A stretch of 64,000 nt of DNA from NCBI GenBank assembly GCA_024362935.1, contig JANCRA010000001.1:51743501-51807500 (forward strand), in the 5' to 3' direction. Source of the DNA: Setophaga petechia. Taxonomy: Eukaryota; Chordata; Aves; Passeriformes; Parulidae. Below the pieces are notes generated by a model. That model saw only the letters and a list, made by a program, of their open reading frames with translations. It did no database searches and was not told where the DNA came from. Below are positions 40,444 through 53,952 of the stretch, in pieces. A program made the position numbers and the translations under genes. How positions within the stretch are numbered: position 1 is the stretch's first letter; every line of letters begins with the position of its first letter.

Positions 40444-41440
40444 ACCAGGTTTGCAGGCTTGAATTATTTAAGGAATCTGCATGAACCTCTCAAATATGCA
40501 ACCTCCAGCTTTCACTTAAGATACCTAGAAGACAGATTACATCCTTTGAAGCTGAGTTTTACCCCAAACCAAGGGCACTATGAACATAAAATTCTGTCCC
40601 ACAGTGTCCCCAGACAGATTAAGGATTCTGTGCTATCAGCACTTCACAAAACAGTACTGAAGGAGAAAAGTAATGTCTAGGTCTATAAATTTCCCTGGTT
40701 AAAGAGAGAAATGAGAGTAAAAAAGAACAAGTTAAGTGAGCAAGTTCAGAGATTTAGCAGTGGAAGAGGGTAGAACTCCTGCCTCAGAGATTTACCATGA
40801 AGAACATGGTGCATATCACAACTATGTACCAGAGCCATCATCTTTATGAAAACTGTACCAGAAACAGCTTATGCTCAGAGAATGTTGGAGAAGTAACATT
40901 TCATGCAAAAGAAGTAGACCAGGTGTTCCAGATGCCTATGAATTGCATTTAAGGTGACCTTTCACTGCAATTCCCAGGTAATTTCTTTGCACTGTGGGAA
41001 TTATGATAACTCAGAGTTCACTGAATTTTTATGATGCCACAGCTGAGTCATGAGAGGAAGACTTACAAGCAGTGGGAACACATTCAATCAGTTATTAGCT
41101 GTCTAGGAGAAAACCTGATCAATAACAAGATATTAAGAGGATTCCCCGAGTTCTGTTCCACTGCTCCTTGTTTACTTGATCCACCACCATTTTACTTTCC
41201 CACTTCCCCAGCAGTGCTATTGCTACTTGTTCTATGTAGTGTTTAAGCAACATGCAGTACTTCAACACATCTGACCATTTCATGCATTTTATACGAGTGC
41301 CCTGTAAAAGTAAACCAAAACCAAGACTACAATCCTCTGCTATCATGGGCTCTGATGAAATCAGAATCACAGAGTTTTGATAAACTCTGTGAAAGGCAAC
41401 GAGCAGGCTCAATAACTCATAAGCAAATAAAATAAAAAGG

Positions 41441-41465
41441 ACACTTTCCACCAAGTGGAAAGTGT
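41441..41465. repeat. Perfect 11-bp hairpin
   Basis: ACACTTTCCAC (41441-41451) and GTGGAAAGTGT (41455-41465) are perfect inverted repeats around the 3-base loop CAA. Eleven perfect pairs with a tight loop is the strongest short hairpin I found in the window. It is still too short for a microRNA precursor, and the flanks do not extend the stem cleanly. Confidence 0.88.
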
Positions 41466-42005
41466 TGCTTCCCTTCTAATAATTTTTCTTCCTGTGAAAA
41501 GAAAAAGGGCATGGGCAGGGAGCCTGAGAACAGAGTGTGCCTTCTTTTAATTCATTAATGCTTGCCAAACTGTGTGCTATCCTAGTAAACCCTGCTGTGC
41601 TTTGTGTACCCAAGGCTTGTAGGATAATCTGGGATGGAACATTCACTATATGAAATATCAACATCTTCTGCCTTAGAGACTGGGATGTTACACAGGTATC
41701 TGGAGCATTCTAGAAGAACCAAGTTTATTATTTCTATGTTAAACTCCTTGTGACCGCCTCAAAGACTGCAGCTCTTCCCTCTTCCTCTTAAAAGCTTTTT
41801 CTTATGAGCATAACCTGTATGAAAGTTTAAAGCCTTACTTCAGGTTTCTCCTAAAGCACTCCCACAAAATTCAGTGCAGCTTAGTCACCTCATAGCCTGA
41901 ACAAAAGGGCCTGTACTGATGAAGAGAACAAGGTCCATAGCAAGCTCTGAAGCCAAGAGCACCAAAAAGCCTTCTCCTCCTGCTTTGCTGACTATAATAC
42001 ATTTT

Positions 42006-42068
42006 AAAAACAAACAAACACAAACCAACAGCAGCAGCAAAACCACCCAAAAAGCCACAAACAACCCC
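42006..42068. repeat. A/C-rich low-complexity tract with a CAG triplet run
   Basis: About 63 bases of AAACAAAC, CACAAACC and ACCACCC words interrupted by a short CAGCAGCAG. It is similar in style to the other A/C-rich tracts and roughly complementary in composition to the G/T-rich tract at 44641. Confidence 0.8.
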
Positions 42069-42726
42069 CTATACCACTGAACTCTTGTCTTGCACACATT
42101 CAGTTGCACAACACAGTCCCTGAGGAGATGCTAATTCAATAGCTGGCTCGATACTGCCTTAAAAGCATGGCACGGAGCCAAAGAACATAAATTCTGCCTC
42201 CAGGTTTAGTGCTATGCTGACATGGTTGTACTGCCTCCAGACTTGGTGATAGGTCTGTCAAATCTAACTCCTTATTTCTGCTTCACAACTTGTGCACAGA
42301 GAAGGTGTGTCCAGCATCTGCCAACACACAGTCATACCAGTTTGATTTTACTTTTGGTGAAATATTTCATTGTTCAATCAAGCGGGTGCAAAAAATAAAG
42401 TGTGTGTCTAAGTGCAGTTCACAAATCAGCTCAAGTACATGTCTTCCAAGCTGGAATGAGCCAATTTTGACCAAAATTCATGGGCAGACACTCTCCTCTG
42501 AGACATGACTACATTAAAGAGATATGTAGATCCCAGGACTCCTGCATCTCAGCTCTCTCCCCCTTTCCTTTTGCTCCAGTGAGGTTATTATTTCCTGCTG
42601 GCTTATAGCAGAAACAAATCTCCCCACTGGGTAACTAGAAAAGTACAGTCACAGACCCCATTAATCTTCTTTTCCCACCCTATGCACTTTTCAGCAGAAG
42701 CCCTGCATAATCTGCACAGCTCATCC

Positions 42727-42964
42727 AGAATCTCAGAATCAACAAGGTTGGAAGAGACTCTCAAGATCATCCAGTCAAACCATCAACCTAAAGCCATCAT
42801 AGTCACCCCTGGAACATATCCCTGAGTGCCACGCCCAGGCACCTGAACACTTCCAGAGACAGTGAGTCCACCAGTTGCCCGGGCAATTTATTCTAGTGCC
42901 TAAACACTCTTTCAGTGATTTTTTTTTTTTTTTTAATAAAATCTAATCCAAACCTCTCCTGACA
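42727..42964 (-). mobile_element. CR1 LINE 3' tail
   Basis: In reverse complement this gives the standard CR1 3' untranslated tail. From 42964 downward it has the GGTTTGGATTAGA segment, a CACTGAAAGAGTGTTTAGGCAC segment, a degraded 'TTGCCCGGGCAACTGGTGGA' block and the conserved GACTGGATGATCTTGAGAGTC block. It ends with CCAACCTTGTTGATTCTGAGATTC near 42727. Only the non-coding end and the last few ORF codons remain, so it is strongly 5'-truncated. A run of 16 T (42919-42934 on the plus strand) has expanded inside it. The tail differs in wording from the 40443 and 59165 copies, so a different CR1 subfamily is likely. Confidence 0.9.
42919..42934. repeat. Poly-T run (16 T) inside the CR1 tail
   Basis: A homopolymer within the minus-strand CR1 copy, where the consensus has only a short run of A in AGGAAAAAATT-type wording. 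It is an expansion that arose after insertion or in the source copy. Confidence 0.85.
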
Positions 42965-44640
42965 AATATGGAAGTGAGTTTCTCACCCGTAACGCAGTTC
43001 ACAGTGCAGCTCTGGCTGACCTGATGCACTTAACACCAAAGTTTATCAACACATCTGTGAATCCTAAATAATAGAGCAAAGATCAGAAGGCAGCATATCC
43101 CCCTGGCACTACTGAACACAAAGAACCTCCTTGATTGCAGGGCAGAATATTTTGCTCTCATCTCAACCCCACATTCAGCTACGTGCTGAAAGAAAGGGCT
43201 GAATGCTGGCTCTGCCCTGACTGTGCACCCACATCACAACAGCTTCTTCAGGCAGCACTGCTTTTGAGTCTCACACAAAGGATAGGAAGGAATGAGGATC
43301 TGTGGCTCTGCCATCTGTGACTCTCTCATGACAGTTCATACCTGCATTTGCCTCCCTGGTAATCTCAGCTCCTCCTGCTCCCTGGGGCTGAGAGCCTCTC
43401 TGCCATACACAGACACAATCCAACCTGCAGCAGTCCTCATCTCAGCATATAACTTGGGGAAACTGCAGTTCAAGGAACAGCTTGGGAAAGGCATTGCACA
43501 GAAACATGGAAAGTCTATCGCCAGCTGGAGGTCTATGTACAAATCACAAACAGGATGGGACTGCTGTGGAACATGCCTTGAGCTGTTTTACTTCTCAGCA
43601 TCAGTCCCATTACATGGTTATGACAATGGGAAGATGCCATCAGCTCACATCCCAGGCAGCAGACCAAGAACTTAATTTTACAACTTACTATATAAGTTTT
43701 TTGTAATCACACAAAGCAAAAGCATATTGACAATAGTTCTATCCAACCACTATAGGCACATGTACCTTTGGTTAAAACAGTGCTTGCTTATTTCAAATAC
43801 AATACCTGTTTGGAAGCCTTAAAACACAATGCACAGAGCTCCATTATTAAGCTTCAAACTTCCTAATATCTTGCTAGATAAAGTTTTCTGTAGCTTAGGG
43901 AGTTATGCTAGACTAGTGTTAATTCACAGATCATTGTTCTATTTGTCCTTACTTTTCTACTTACATAATTTTTCTGCTGACCTATCTCATGGCTACTGCT
44001 TAGCTCTAATCACAGTTCTGCTGTCTTGAGGCCTGCCTTTTGCAGCTTTCCCAAAACCCTCTGATTTTATGGATTTCCACAGAGTCTTGTGATCTTTAGT
44101 GTTTGCACTGAAGACCAAGCTCCTGGAATTCAGTTCCAAGGGAATCTGAGCTTATCCCAAAAAGGAAGCTGCTAGTCTGCCTAATTGCAGGGAAATCTTG
44201 AAGACATATTCTGAAGCTTGAAATGTCAGAGAAATGATAAATAAATAAATGGTTTGGAGGAGGATGAGCTTTCAGTGGGTTACTGTGTTGTGTCAGTCAT
44301 CTACTTTGGATTCTGAAGAGCAGAGAATAAAGAAATAAGGTGTTTGATTAAACACTGGGAAACTCTGACTAAACAGGTGTATTAGAAACAAGGAGTGCCT
44401 CCATAAATGCAATATAAGGTCACATGCTGCCCTGCCACATCCTGTATGCTCCAGCAAAGCTCAGGAGCTGGTCTGGGAGCATTGTCACTCAGGCACCATG
44501 TAACAGATGAGTGCTGTGTACCAGGGCTCCCAGAAGGCAAAGACAGTGACACTGGGTATTATTAGCACAAAGAAAAACAGCCTTCTTTGAAAAATGTGCC
44601 TCTCCTGTACTCAGTAATCAAAGCATGGGTGTGGAGTGTG

Positions 44641-44770
44641 TTTATTTGATTCATTTGGTTTGGTTCTTTTCATTTTGTTTGGGGATTTTTTGGCAGGGGG
44701 TGCTTAGGTATTTGCTTGGATTTGGAGTTTTGGGGTTTTTGTTTAGGTTTGTTGGTTTTTGGGTTTTTTC
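44641..44770. repeat. G/T-rich low-complexity tract
   Basis: About 130 bases dominated by TTTGG, GGGGATTTTTTGG and GGTTTTTGTTTAGG words with very few A or C. This is the plus-strand counterpart of the A/C-rich tracts and the only one of that length in this orientation. The style is common in songbird DNA. Confidence 0.82.
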
Positions 44771-45873
44771 TTTAGAAAGATTGTGAACTGCAGTTCAAGA
44801 TCCAATTACACTTTTGCCAAATTCTGCCTACATTATTGCTACCTTTTCTGCTTCAGTATTCCTTTAACTGTGGAAAAATATCTTGGCAACTCAGTGAGCT
44901 GGAGTTCATGATTTATTACCCATGTTTCGCAATTATGGGATCCATCCCCAGTTCAAGTGCTTCAGCTCATTTCCAGAGACAACAGGTGCCAGCAGCTGGA
45001 ATTTCAGAGCCATTTGAGCCATGAGAGTCCAGCTATGTTTAGTCTAGCAGTCAAAAGTTCATTCACCAAACTGATAAAAGCCATCCTGAATTTTCAGAAA
45101 TACCTAGATTATGAATTTCACTGAAGCATGGATTAAGCTGCTGAAAAAAAATCATTCCCCAGTCTGAAAAAGGTGGTTTCCCCCATTAGAAATTAAATAT
45201 AGATATAAAAAATTAATTTATTGCCCTAACATAATGTTTTTTAAATCACAAAAAGTCAAGAAAAACAGAATTTTGCTGAAAATTAATTCTATCTGGCTCT
45301 TTTCCTTTTTAAGAAGTTCTGGTTTTGATGCAGAACTGACTTTTGAGCTAAAACCTGCTCAAAAAGAGCATAGTGCTATATCATCTCCATTCTTCTTTGT
45401 CAAAGAAACTGAAAGTTGTACTTGAAAAGGACAATGAAGACAACGAAGAGTTAAAAATATGCACCATTTCCTCAGAAAAAGTGTAGAATTTCTGTAGAGA
45501 ATAAAGTATAATTGCCAGGCATTGATAAATTGTGTAAGAAGTGCTATTGATGATTCATACCAGTAGAACTCGCTGCTAAATAAACTCTGACCTTGATACT
45601 CAAGAGACCCACTTAGAACATCCTGCAAGACAATGATGTATTTCTCCACACTAACCTTTGTTAGTAGTCTGCCTCTTCAGCTCCTTGAAACAAGCTAGTT
45701 CCAATTAAAGAGGAGAAGTGGAACTGTTTCATACATTTGTTTTAGTGACAGAACACACAGGGGTTATGATGTCATAGTGCCAAGAATATTGGGCAAGAAA
45801 AGCAGGGTTTGGGTTTTCTTTAAATTTCAGATATTTATTATTGCAACACTGCAGAAAATATTTCCTTCTTTAT

Positions 45874-45930
45874 GGGAGGAAAAAAAAAGAAAAAGGTAGA
45901 GCTGTTAAAAGGAGGAAGAGAGAGAGAAAA
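45874..45930. repeat. Purine-rich (GA)n-like tract
   Basis: GGGAGGA, nine A and AAGAAAAAGG words followed, after a short interruption, by GGAGGAAGAGAGAGAGAAAA. It is a low-complexity GA-rich sequence. Confidence 0.7.
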
Positions 45931-47924
45931 CAGCATTAGAAGCTGAAAGGAGGCAGTTGTGGCCACTTTCCCAACCAGTTCTCACCATGCAGAAACAGGG
46001 ACATTATTTTACTTTCCACAGTTTAGTTTCTGAACTAAAATGTGGAGAGAATACAAAATTTCTCTGAATTCCAGCTTGTTAGGCCCTCATCTGCATGGGA
46101 AATTCAGATACAATATAGTTTGGATCTGTCCCACCCAAAGGGCAACTCCCAGTAGAGTCACCAGAGAAGACAACCACGAGATGGCAGAGTCCTCAAGGAT
46201 AAGTCAATGAGAAAACTGAAGTCCTCCTGATGAAGGCAAGACAGACACTGGGGAAAATGAGGACAGAAAAAGACCAATAGAGTTTGGATGTTGACCTGAA
46301 CTCTGAAGTGGAGTGAATCAAAATTTCAAAGGAGCATCTATACCACATAGGAGAAAAGATTCCACACAGCTCCTCAACTGGCTCTTCCTAGTGGCATTAT
46401 TTTCCCACAGAATATTGAAGATTCTGTCCAAACAGCACCAGCAGTACAAGTAGAAATCATTATTTGCCAGTCTGGGGACTGAGGAGTAAACAATTTCCTT
46501 GACTCATCCATTTCATTCTGTTGAAAACACTGTTCACCATGGAACACAAATCCAGCAAGTGCTTGAGAACCCCACTAAACACGTCACAGAGCACTTGACA
46601 GCACCAAAGCAAACCAAAGCTTTCCCAGCAGTCTTTGTACAGACCTTTAGTACAAAACATCAGAAAGCCACACCGCTGACAACAGAACAGGAGAGGTGCA
46701 GAGTGGCACCTAAGAGAAGTGTGTCACTTCTCTTTGCAACTGGAAAATTAATCCATAAAAGTCTTATTAAATATATTTAAGGTACTCCATTCCTTGTTTG
46801 TTTCTGAGACAATCGCGGAAGAGAGACAAGATTTACAGTGGGGGAAAAAGTGAAGACTTTTAGACAAACTTCTTAATCCCTGGATCTATATAGCAGGGAG
46901 AAAGGTGGAGGTAGTGAATCCTCACTACAGCATGTGCTGTAAACTTCATCTCTGATGAAGAGAGACTCCATCCTTTGAGGAAGAAGTTCCTGAGGAAGCA
47001 AGCTGTGAAACACAGCCTTTTATCCTAGAGCTTCAGGCAATTTAGGATCAGGATGTAATGAACAGCCAGGATGGACTCAGTGTTGAGCAGGAAGCCCACA
47101 CAGTAAGTAGAGGACAGGCAATCCAATCATGGAAGTGAGCAGCTAGGGAAGGGTGCCGTGGTGCAGTTTGCCAAAGGAGATGAAACACAGAGGGAGGCAG
47201 GAACAAGGGAAGAAGCAACTGTGATGGAAGCAGATGGGATATAGGGGATGTTTCATAGGGTAGCATGAGAGAGACATTAACATGTTTGAAAGTAAAGAGA
47301 AAAGACAATGACTGATGGAGAGAAGCACTGAAGGGATGTAGGAAACAGCATGGCTGGTGAGAAGAGGGAGAAAGCAGAGTCGAGGGATTTGCTTTCATCC
47401 TCATATATGCTGAAAGGAAATCTCAAAACATTTAGTTTTTCCTGTGAGGGAAACTTTGTTCTCATATCACATCCAAAAGGGAAAGCAAGCCTGGTGAGGA
47501 GTTAGTTCTGAACTTCCCCAGTGCGCAAGGCAATCTGCTTCAGGCTGACTTCCCTTTGTTTTTAAAGCCCGTGCAGCATCCTGCTACGCGCCTATGACTA
47601 TCAAATAATGATGACAGAATCAAATCACAAATGAAAGAATGAAAAAATCCCTTGTGCTATGGCATTTCCTTTATGAGTAATTGGTGCCTGCAAATGAGGA
47701 CTACTTGCTGTATTCCCAATACACAGGCAGTCATTAGCATTTCTGGTTCTTGCCTCAGTTGCAGTCAAAGTGAAGCAGGAAAAACTCAGCTCTGGGAAGA
47801 AGTGATGAAGTTAACTGGCAGCTGTTCTCGTTACCTTGCTATTTATTTTTTAAGATTGGTTCTGCTTGCTATTAAAAATGAATTTTAGGTATTCAGGATG
47901 GATTCCACAGTAACTCTATTTGTT

Positions 47925-48120
47925 TAAGTGAAATAAATGAAACTCTCTTTCTCCTGCAAACATTCAGTGATGAAAAAGGCCAAAAAACATTGATTGCTTG
48001 TTTTACATACAGAGTTGTAGCATGCATAAACAATAATGAGCAGTAAATAAAAATTTCTTCCCAGCTGCATAGAAAAAGTAATTTCAGCCAGTTGAATACT
48101 AAATCTCTTTCCTCCACCTC
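47925..48120. promoter_or_regulatory. Candidate conserved non-coding element (inferred)
   Basis: An AT-rich, non-repetitive block with TTGATTGCTTG (47990-48000), a forkhead-type GCATAAACAATAAT site (48023-48036) and a GCATGC half-palindrome. No transposon signature is present. It was selected by texture only, and I regard it as a weak candidate. Confidence 0.15.
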
Positions 48121-51100
48121 ACGAGTTTTGCTTTTGTTAAGGACACTGTAGGAAATTTCATTATGAAATGAAGTTGGTAAATGAAACTTCAGCTACTAGT
48201 TTCTGTAGAAGAGAACCACTGACCTCTTTGAACCCAAAGGCTCTTATTACAGACACTAATTGTTGCTCTTTCCTACTTTCCAGCTCTGCTGTGCCATTAT
48301 CAGAAATTAATTCACCTCATTTGTCACTAGCCCTTCTCAGAACAGACTTTTATACATTGCTGATGGTTCAAAAGCTGCTGCAGTAGGTTTCCACAGTGAC
48401 TTTTATGTCTTTAAAAGAAAAAGTGCACTTGAGGAGGAGTACATATAATGCACAGAAACCTACTATTAAGCACAGGCTTTTGGGTTATCTTCCACATATT
48501 TTAAAGGATTGTGCATTTCCATTTCACTTTATCATAATCTTCAAATCTTACAAGCTTGTGGGTTTTGCACTCATATGCATTAAAGGGAATAGACTTCCTT
48601 ATGTTTCAAGTCTAGAAACAAGACAAGGACCAAAAGCATCTCTAGCTCTTAGGAAACCATGTCTTGTTGAAACTCCATGTTCAGTTTAAGATGCAATATT
48701 ACAAGATTTTTCAATACTTCATACAATATGTTTCTATTTCCACAATATTGTTACTCCCAGTATATATAATTCTGTATAATTCACTCATGAAAATTTCCTG
48801 AAAAACTGCTGGGAGTAGTCTAAGTGAGTGTGGGAAAAAGGTTGAAAATGCATCTTCTTTTAACCAGAATGGAGGAAAACTTTCAAAATCATAGGCCTGA
48901 CCTGTATTAAAACCAAAGCATCTCACCAGCTGCATCACGTTGGTAGTGGTAAAGACAAACATCACCACATATATACAAATATAGTTTGAATAAAATAAAT
49001 GGCAAAAAATAGTACATTTTGTTCTGGTCTTCATTCTTAACCCCACTCTCAAATTAAGGAATTCTGTAGACCAGAAAGTGTGAGATGTGGACTAGATTAA
49101 TTTTTTAAGAAAGGTGCCGCAGTATTAGCATTAGCTACATCCAGACCAGCAAGTTCCAAAGCTTCCCAAGTACCTGCTTTATATCCCTACTGCAGTCTGC
49201 AACGTCCTTGGCTAAAGTACAACATCCCTACAGCAACTTTAACATATTCCCACAATACTTTATGCATCTCAGCTGCCTAATGTCAGAAATTAGTGTTAAA
49301 TAAGGGTTGGACATATTCATACCATATAAAGTGGGTAAAAGGTAATAATTTCAGTGTCAAAAAATGGAGACAAAACTATCTTTCATGTCACATCCTTGAA
49401 TGTACATAAAGCAAGCAAGTTTGCTAACGTAAACCCAGTGGACTGCGGAAATGAAAACGATTTCAGATAATCAGTAAGATACAAAAGAACTTCTATTTTG
49501 ACAATAACATAATTACAGTGTTCTGCCCAAAAGAGTCTGCACAAAGCAGCAGATGCAGGAGCCATTGTGGTCCCAAGGAAATACTTTGAAGGAGAGACTT
49601 TTCTCATATTATCTATGACTTTGCAATAAAAATGCAACACCTTTGAGGCAGTGTATATCTTAGTACCTTCTATTTTTGGGGAATAATAACGGAGTGCTGG
49701 ACCTCTTAGAGAGTTAATTTAATACAACATAAAAATTATTATACTCACAACAAGAAGAATCTATAGAGATTAAATAATGAAGCACAATGCAGTGAATTAC
49801 AGACATTATATTAATAGTGTTTAGACATTATTTGTGATAATACTGTAACATGCATTTCACAACATCATGCCCTAGTTTATTACAACAGAGAAGTGAATCT
49901 AATAAAAGCAAATCAGCTCTCACTGGACCTGAAAATATTTTTCATTCCCCAAAGGAGCACTTCAATCCTTCAAATCTTCTCTTTAAGGCTAGATCAAAAT
50001 TGCTGTTAGGAAAGCTGGCCAAAACAGTGTTGACAGCTGAGGAAACATTAGGGGCTGGAGTTGGAAAGTAGAGATACTTGGTGGGTTTCTATTTCTTTTT
50101 AAATCTAGTTTAAGCCTGAGTTGAAAACAAACTTCTCCCTCACAGAAAAAGAGGATGTCCACATGAGTTTCAGCTCCATGCACACACACAGGCAGGGCTG
50201 AGGATTTGTGCCCCCACTGTATCAATTCTACAAAGGTCTGCTGCCATCTCTCAAAGCTGCCTGCCCTTCACCCAGGGACCCCAAAAGTCCTGGAAAGAAA
50301 AACCAAACAGCTCAAGAGAAGCAGGGTAATTTCTTTCCTACATCTACTTTCAGTCTAAGCCATAAAACATAGAGAAGGCAGCATGGCCAGTAACAACAAA
50401 CAAAAACATTTGTCTGCAATCTCAGAGAGTTTTGAAGTGGCTTTGTAGACAAAGGTCAGCCCCTAGTGATACTGGTCTTACATCCCTACTAACAAGCCCA
50501 TTCATATGAATTTGGTAATGTTTGTCCCAGAAGGACAAGCCAGACTCTCATGGGGACTGGGCTTCACTGCAGCTGGAGCTTTTACTACCAGAGACAAGGG
50601 AGTACTCAAGTAGATAAATGTCCTTCTATTATAAATCTCTTTCCTTTTTGGACACAGTCTCAAAAACAGTGACGTGAAAGATTTAATCCATATGTAGCTA
50701 TGGAAACAGAGGTATATTGTTTCTTTCCATAGCAAGAAACAGCACAAGGACAGAGAGGAAGACAGTAACCTGGTCATGAGCAAACCTACATTTGGAGAGA
50801 AGGCAGGGTATGGTCCCCTCTGCCCGGCTCCTCTGGAAACATGGTACAAGGCCAACACAACAGAGTGCAATGCATCTACTCCCCTTGCATCTCTGACTAG
50901 AACAGATGTGGGGTGAGGGGGAGGAAAGAAGGAAAAAATACATCTGGAAAAAGAAAATGAAGTTAGAAACAGATGCAGCATGGCTTGGTGGACTTCCTTT
51001 GTCAAGCATGCTCGCTTGGGTTTTCTGACTAAGCCAATTTATTTTTATTCATTACAGAAAGAATAGAGAAGATTCCACAATTATTCACTAGATACAGACA

Positions 51101-53924
51101 TGAAATAAATTGATCTTTCCACATCATATCACTTCAGACTTAAAATACACAGAGACATGTGATTAAACCAATATTCTCAAAGGAGACAACACTCTCTAAT
51201 AGCTGGCTTTAATAATCATAATTTTGCAACCCACTGTGCTTAGAACATAGCAATGAATTAGCCACATCAGAGACAAGTACTCACAGGAAGAAGTAGGCAT
51301 TAGTATATCATAGTCTTTTTTCAGCTGTGGAAGCTGAGGCCAAGGGTTTACTGGCAGCATTTACAGAAGAAGGAGGCACATAAATACCATGACGGCCCTA
51401 ACTTTTGGTTTACTCTTACAAGAATATATGTCTTCTGAAACAAAGGATTTGTTCAGGAAACAAAGCCTAATAACCCAATTTCTGTAAGGATGATTGAAAT
51501 CACTCAAGATACAGGGAGTCATCTGAAAGGTAACAACTTCTTTAGCTGTCTAGTACTACCACATGCACTATTAACATCTGTTACCTTTCGCAACAGACCT
51601 GAGACCAAAGGCATTACTTTGTCCCATTTGCAAGACACCTTCTCGAGCAGCCCTGGACACACACAGTTTAGATATCTGGTGGAGGTTCCTGTTGGTGAGG
51701 CTCTCTAGTGTCAACACAAAGAAATGGGTACAGCCTTAAAGCTCAGTTCCTTTATTCCACATAAGTTCTTGTCCCTCAGTCTTGACTCTGAACACATCTT
51801 AGGTGTGTGAACCAAACAGCTAAAGAAAAACATCTACTCCACACCTTGCAACAGGGGAAAATCCCAGCTGTGTGCACATGCAAGGTTTGAGAGAGGAGGA
51901 GGCAAGGAAGATGTCATCCTGGAGGTTAAAGAGCAACTCAAGATAACAGGGGACTAACTCTCAGGTGATGATCTCTCCACCAGCACACCACACTTCCAAA
52001 CATCTGCAGGGCAGGAATGATTGCATATTCCTCTTCTCTGGCACTGTCTTGCTCTGTAGTGCTCAGGGACCTTGCTATTCTAATGGTAATATCTACATGA
52101 TGTACAAGCATTCTTTTTCCCTAAATACTTCATGAGGGAAACACACACTGTCTGAGCAGCAATCAAATCCTGGAGGTCTGTGGTTGCCAAAGAGGAACAT
52201 GCCAGAGATGCCTGTCCTCCCTGTGTCTAGGCAAGATGTCATATTACTAAGCTCACAGCAGTTGCTGAGAGAGGTCTTGCTATGCATCTTTCTTGATTAA
52301 CCAACAAAGTCCCTCCTAGAGGCATCTGAAGTAGGAGCACTGCCTGCGAACTGAAACTGGATTTATCTGCCTTTCATTTTTTGTCCCTTATCTCCACTTG
52401 AATTATGCATTCCAGTCCGGAGCTGCACTCACAGAGGCTAATCTCCCACTGTTCCTTTGCTAGGCAGCTCAGACCCTATCTCCAGTTTTAATAACTATCA
52501 GCATGTGACATTTGTGGATCAGGATGTAAATAGATTTAATGAAAGTGGCACCAGAGCAGGTAGATTCCAGCATTACCAGAAAATTTATCTGAAACTTTCT
52601 AAAAAGCTGACAAAAAGAACAATAAAAGTCAGAAAAGCCTGAAAAGATTCTCAACCAGAACATCTTTACTACACACCACACTGTAAAAAATTTCACTATC
52701 TTCCATAGGGAAATGTATTAGTAAGAAATAGGAAGATTACATCTAGGAAGATTTTAGGTATAACACAGGAAAGCAAACATTTTTTGTTCTTGCTTCGTCC
52801 TTTAATCCTGAGCTCAGAGCTGCATTTTTTTGCAATGCAGTTCATTTGGGAGAATTCTAGGTTAGGATGCACAGAACCCCAGTTCTCTCCTTACTTTGGG
52901 CCCAGTGTATTCCTTGCCTTAGTGTTAAACACTTCCTTGGTCTCTTGTTTCTCTAATATGGCCTTCCTCTTTATCTTTTAACAAGAACCACGATAAAAGC
53001 TTTACGGGTTTAAGACCGATTCTTTTGTAAATGCTGATGTTAGGATGATCCTGCTGAGACATTATGAAATTACAATAAGGAGGACATGGCAGCCAGTTCA
53101 GAATTCAGGCACAAATACCAGTGACAGTACTATGAGCTAATCATATAATTGTATTGTTAGTAGTTAACCCTAGATTTCTGGTTTCAGAAATTCTTGCACA
53201 GAGTGCCTGTCTTCCCTAGATATGAGCATCTAGAGGATTAGAAGGGAGGCAGGGGCCAACTGTGCCAAAAAGTGGGGGAGCCATGGGGAATATCTTCGGG
53301 GAGTATCTGCCCTGTGCAATTGGTGACAAACAATTTACCTGTATGAGAAGAGGCTGGTGTCTGCAAGCAAGCAGAAGCAGACAAGAACAAGCAATAGAAT
53401 CACATTTTCAAAATGAAGTATCAATCATAAAACAATCTCCAAATTACCTATCTTGTCAGTCCAGTTTGATCCTGTATGTGTTCAATTTTTCACAGTGCAG
53501 ATAAGTTTGCAATACATCCAAAAACTCTATATGTGTTCCCTAACTTTAGAGCTGAAACTGTTTGAGGTGTTCTGGTGCCTGGTAGCAAATGAAAGCAGCA
53601 AATGTTCTGTAATCTCTGCAGCAGTGAAAGATCCCACTGAAGGAGCCTGCTGCTAAGTCATGGACATTTGCAATAATCACATTTAGGAAGGGAATGTGAC
53701 ACCACTTGTTCAGAGTGATTGAGCTGTTGCAGAGGGCCGTGCTAGCTAATTAATCACCAGGACTGCTGAAGGGGAAGAATCTTTTCCAGACAGATTTCAA
53801 AGCATAGCTGGAATGAGCCTGAGAACTTTTTGTGCTTTCCCAGTGTGTGTGCAGAAAGCAGCAAATTGTGAAGCTGGCATTGGTCCTTGGTGATCAGCAC
53901 TGGGCTAACAGTGAGGCACTATTC

Positions 53925-53952
53925 TGCTGGGGGTGGAAACCCCACCACAGCA
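53925..53952. repeat. Imperfect GC-rich hairpin
   Basis: TGCTG (53925-53929) pairs with CAGCA (53948-53952), and GGGGT (53930-53934) pairs with ACCCC (53939-53943) around the loop GGAA. A 4-base bulge, ACCA, sits on the right arm. An alternative register pairs GGTGG with CCACC. Confidence 0.65.

Larger units (their letters stand above)
40444..42726. other. Unique non-coding sequence between two CR1 copies
   Basis: No gene is recognised. An 80-codon plus-strand frame (40438-40680) begins inside the CR1 tail and is without family signature. A strong hairpin (41441) and an A/C-rich tract (42006) are listed separately. Confidence 0.5.

Noticed and set aside
42006..42068. CAGCAGCAG as a possible coding glutamine repeat
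   Set aside because: It is only three units long and lies in low-complexity A/C-rich DNA without an open frame of interest.
47048..47465. Three overlapping minus-strand frames rich in Ser, Leu, Pro and Phe
   Set aside because: They come from a purine-rich plus strand that is poor in stop codons on the opposite strand; this is a base-composition effect, not coding.
50502..51005. Longest open frame in the window (167 codons, minus strand)
   Set aside because: It overlaps a second frame on the same strand, has Ser/Phe/Leu-rich low-complexity parts from pyrimidine-rich DNA, and shows no domain or splice context I recognise.
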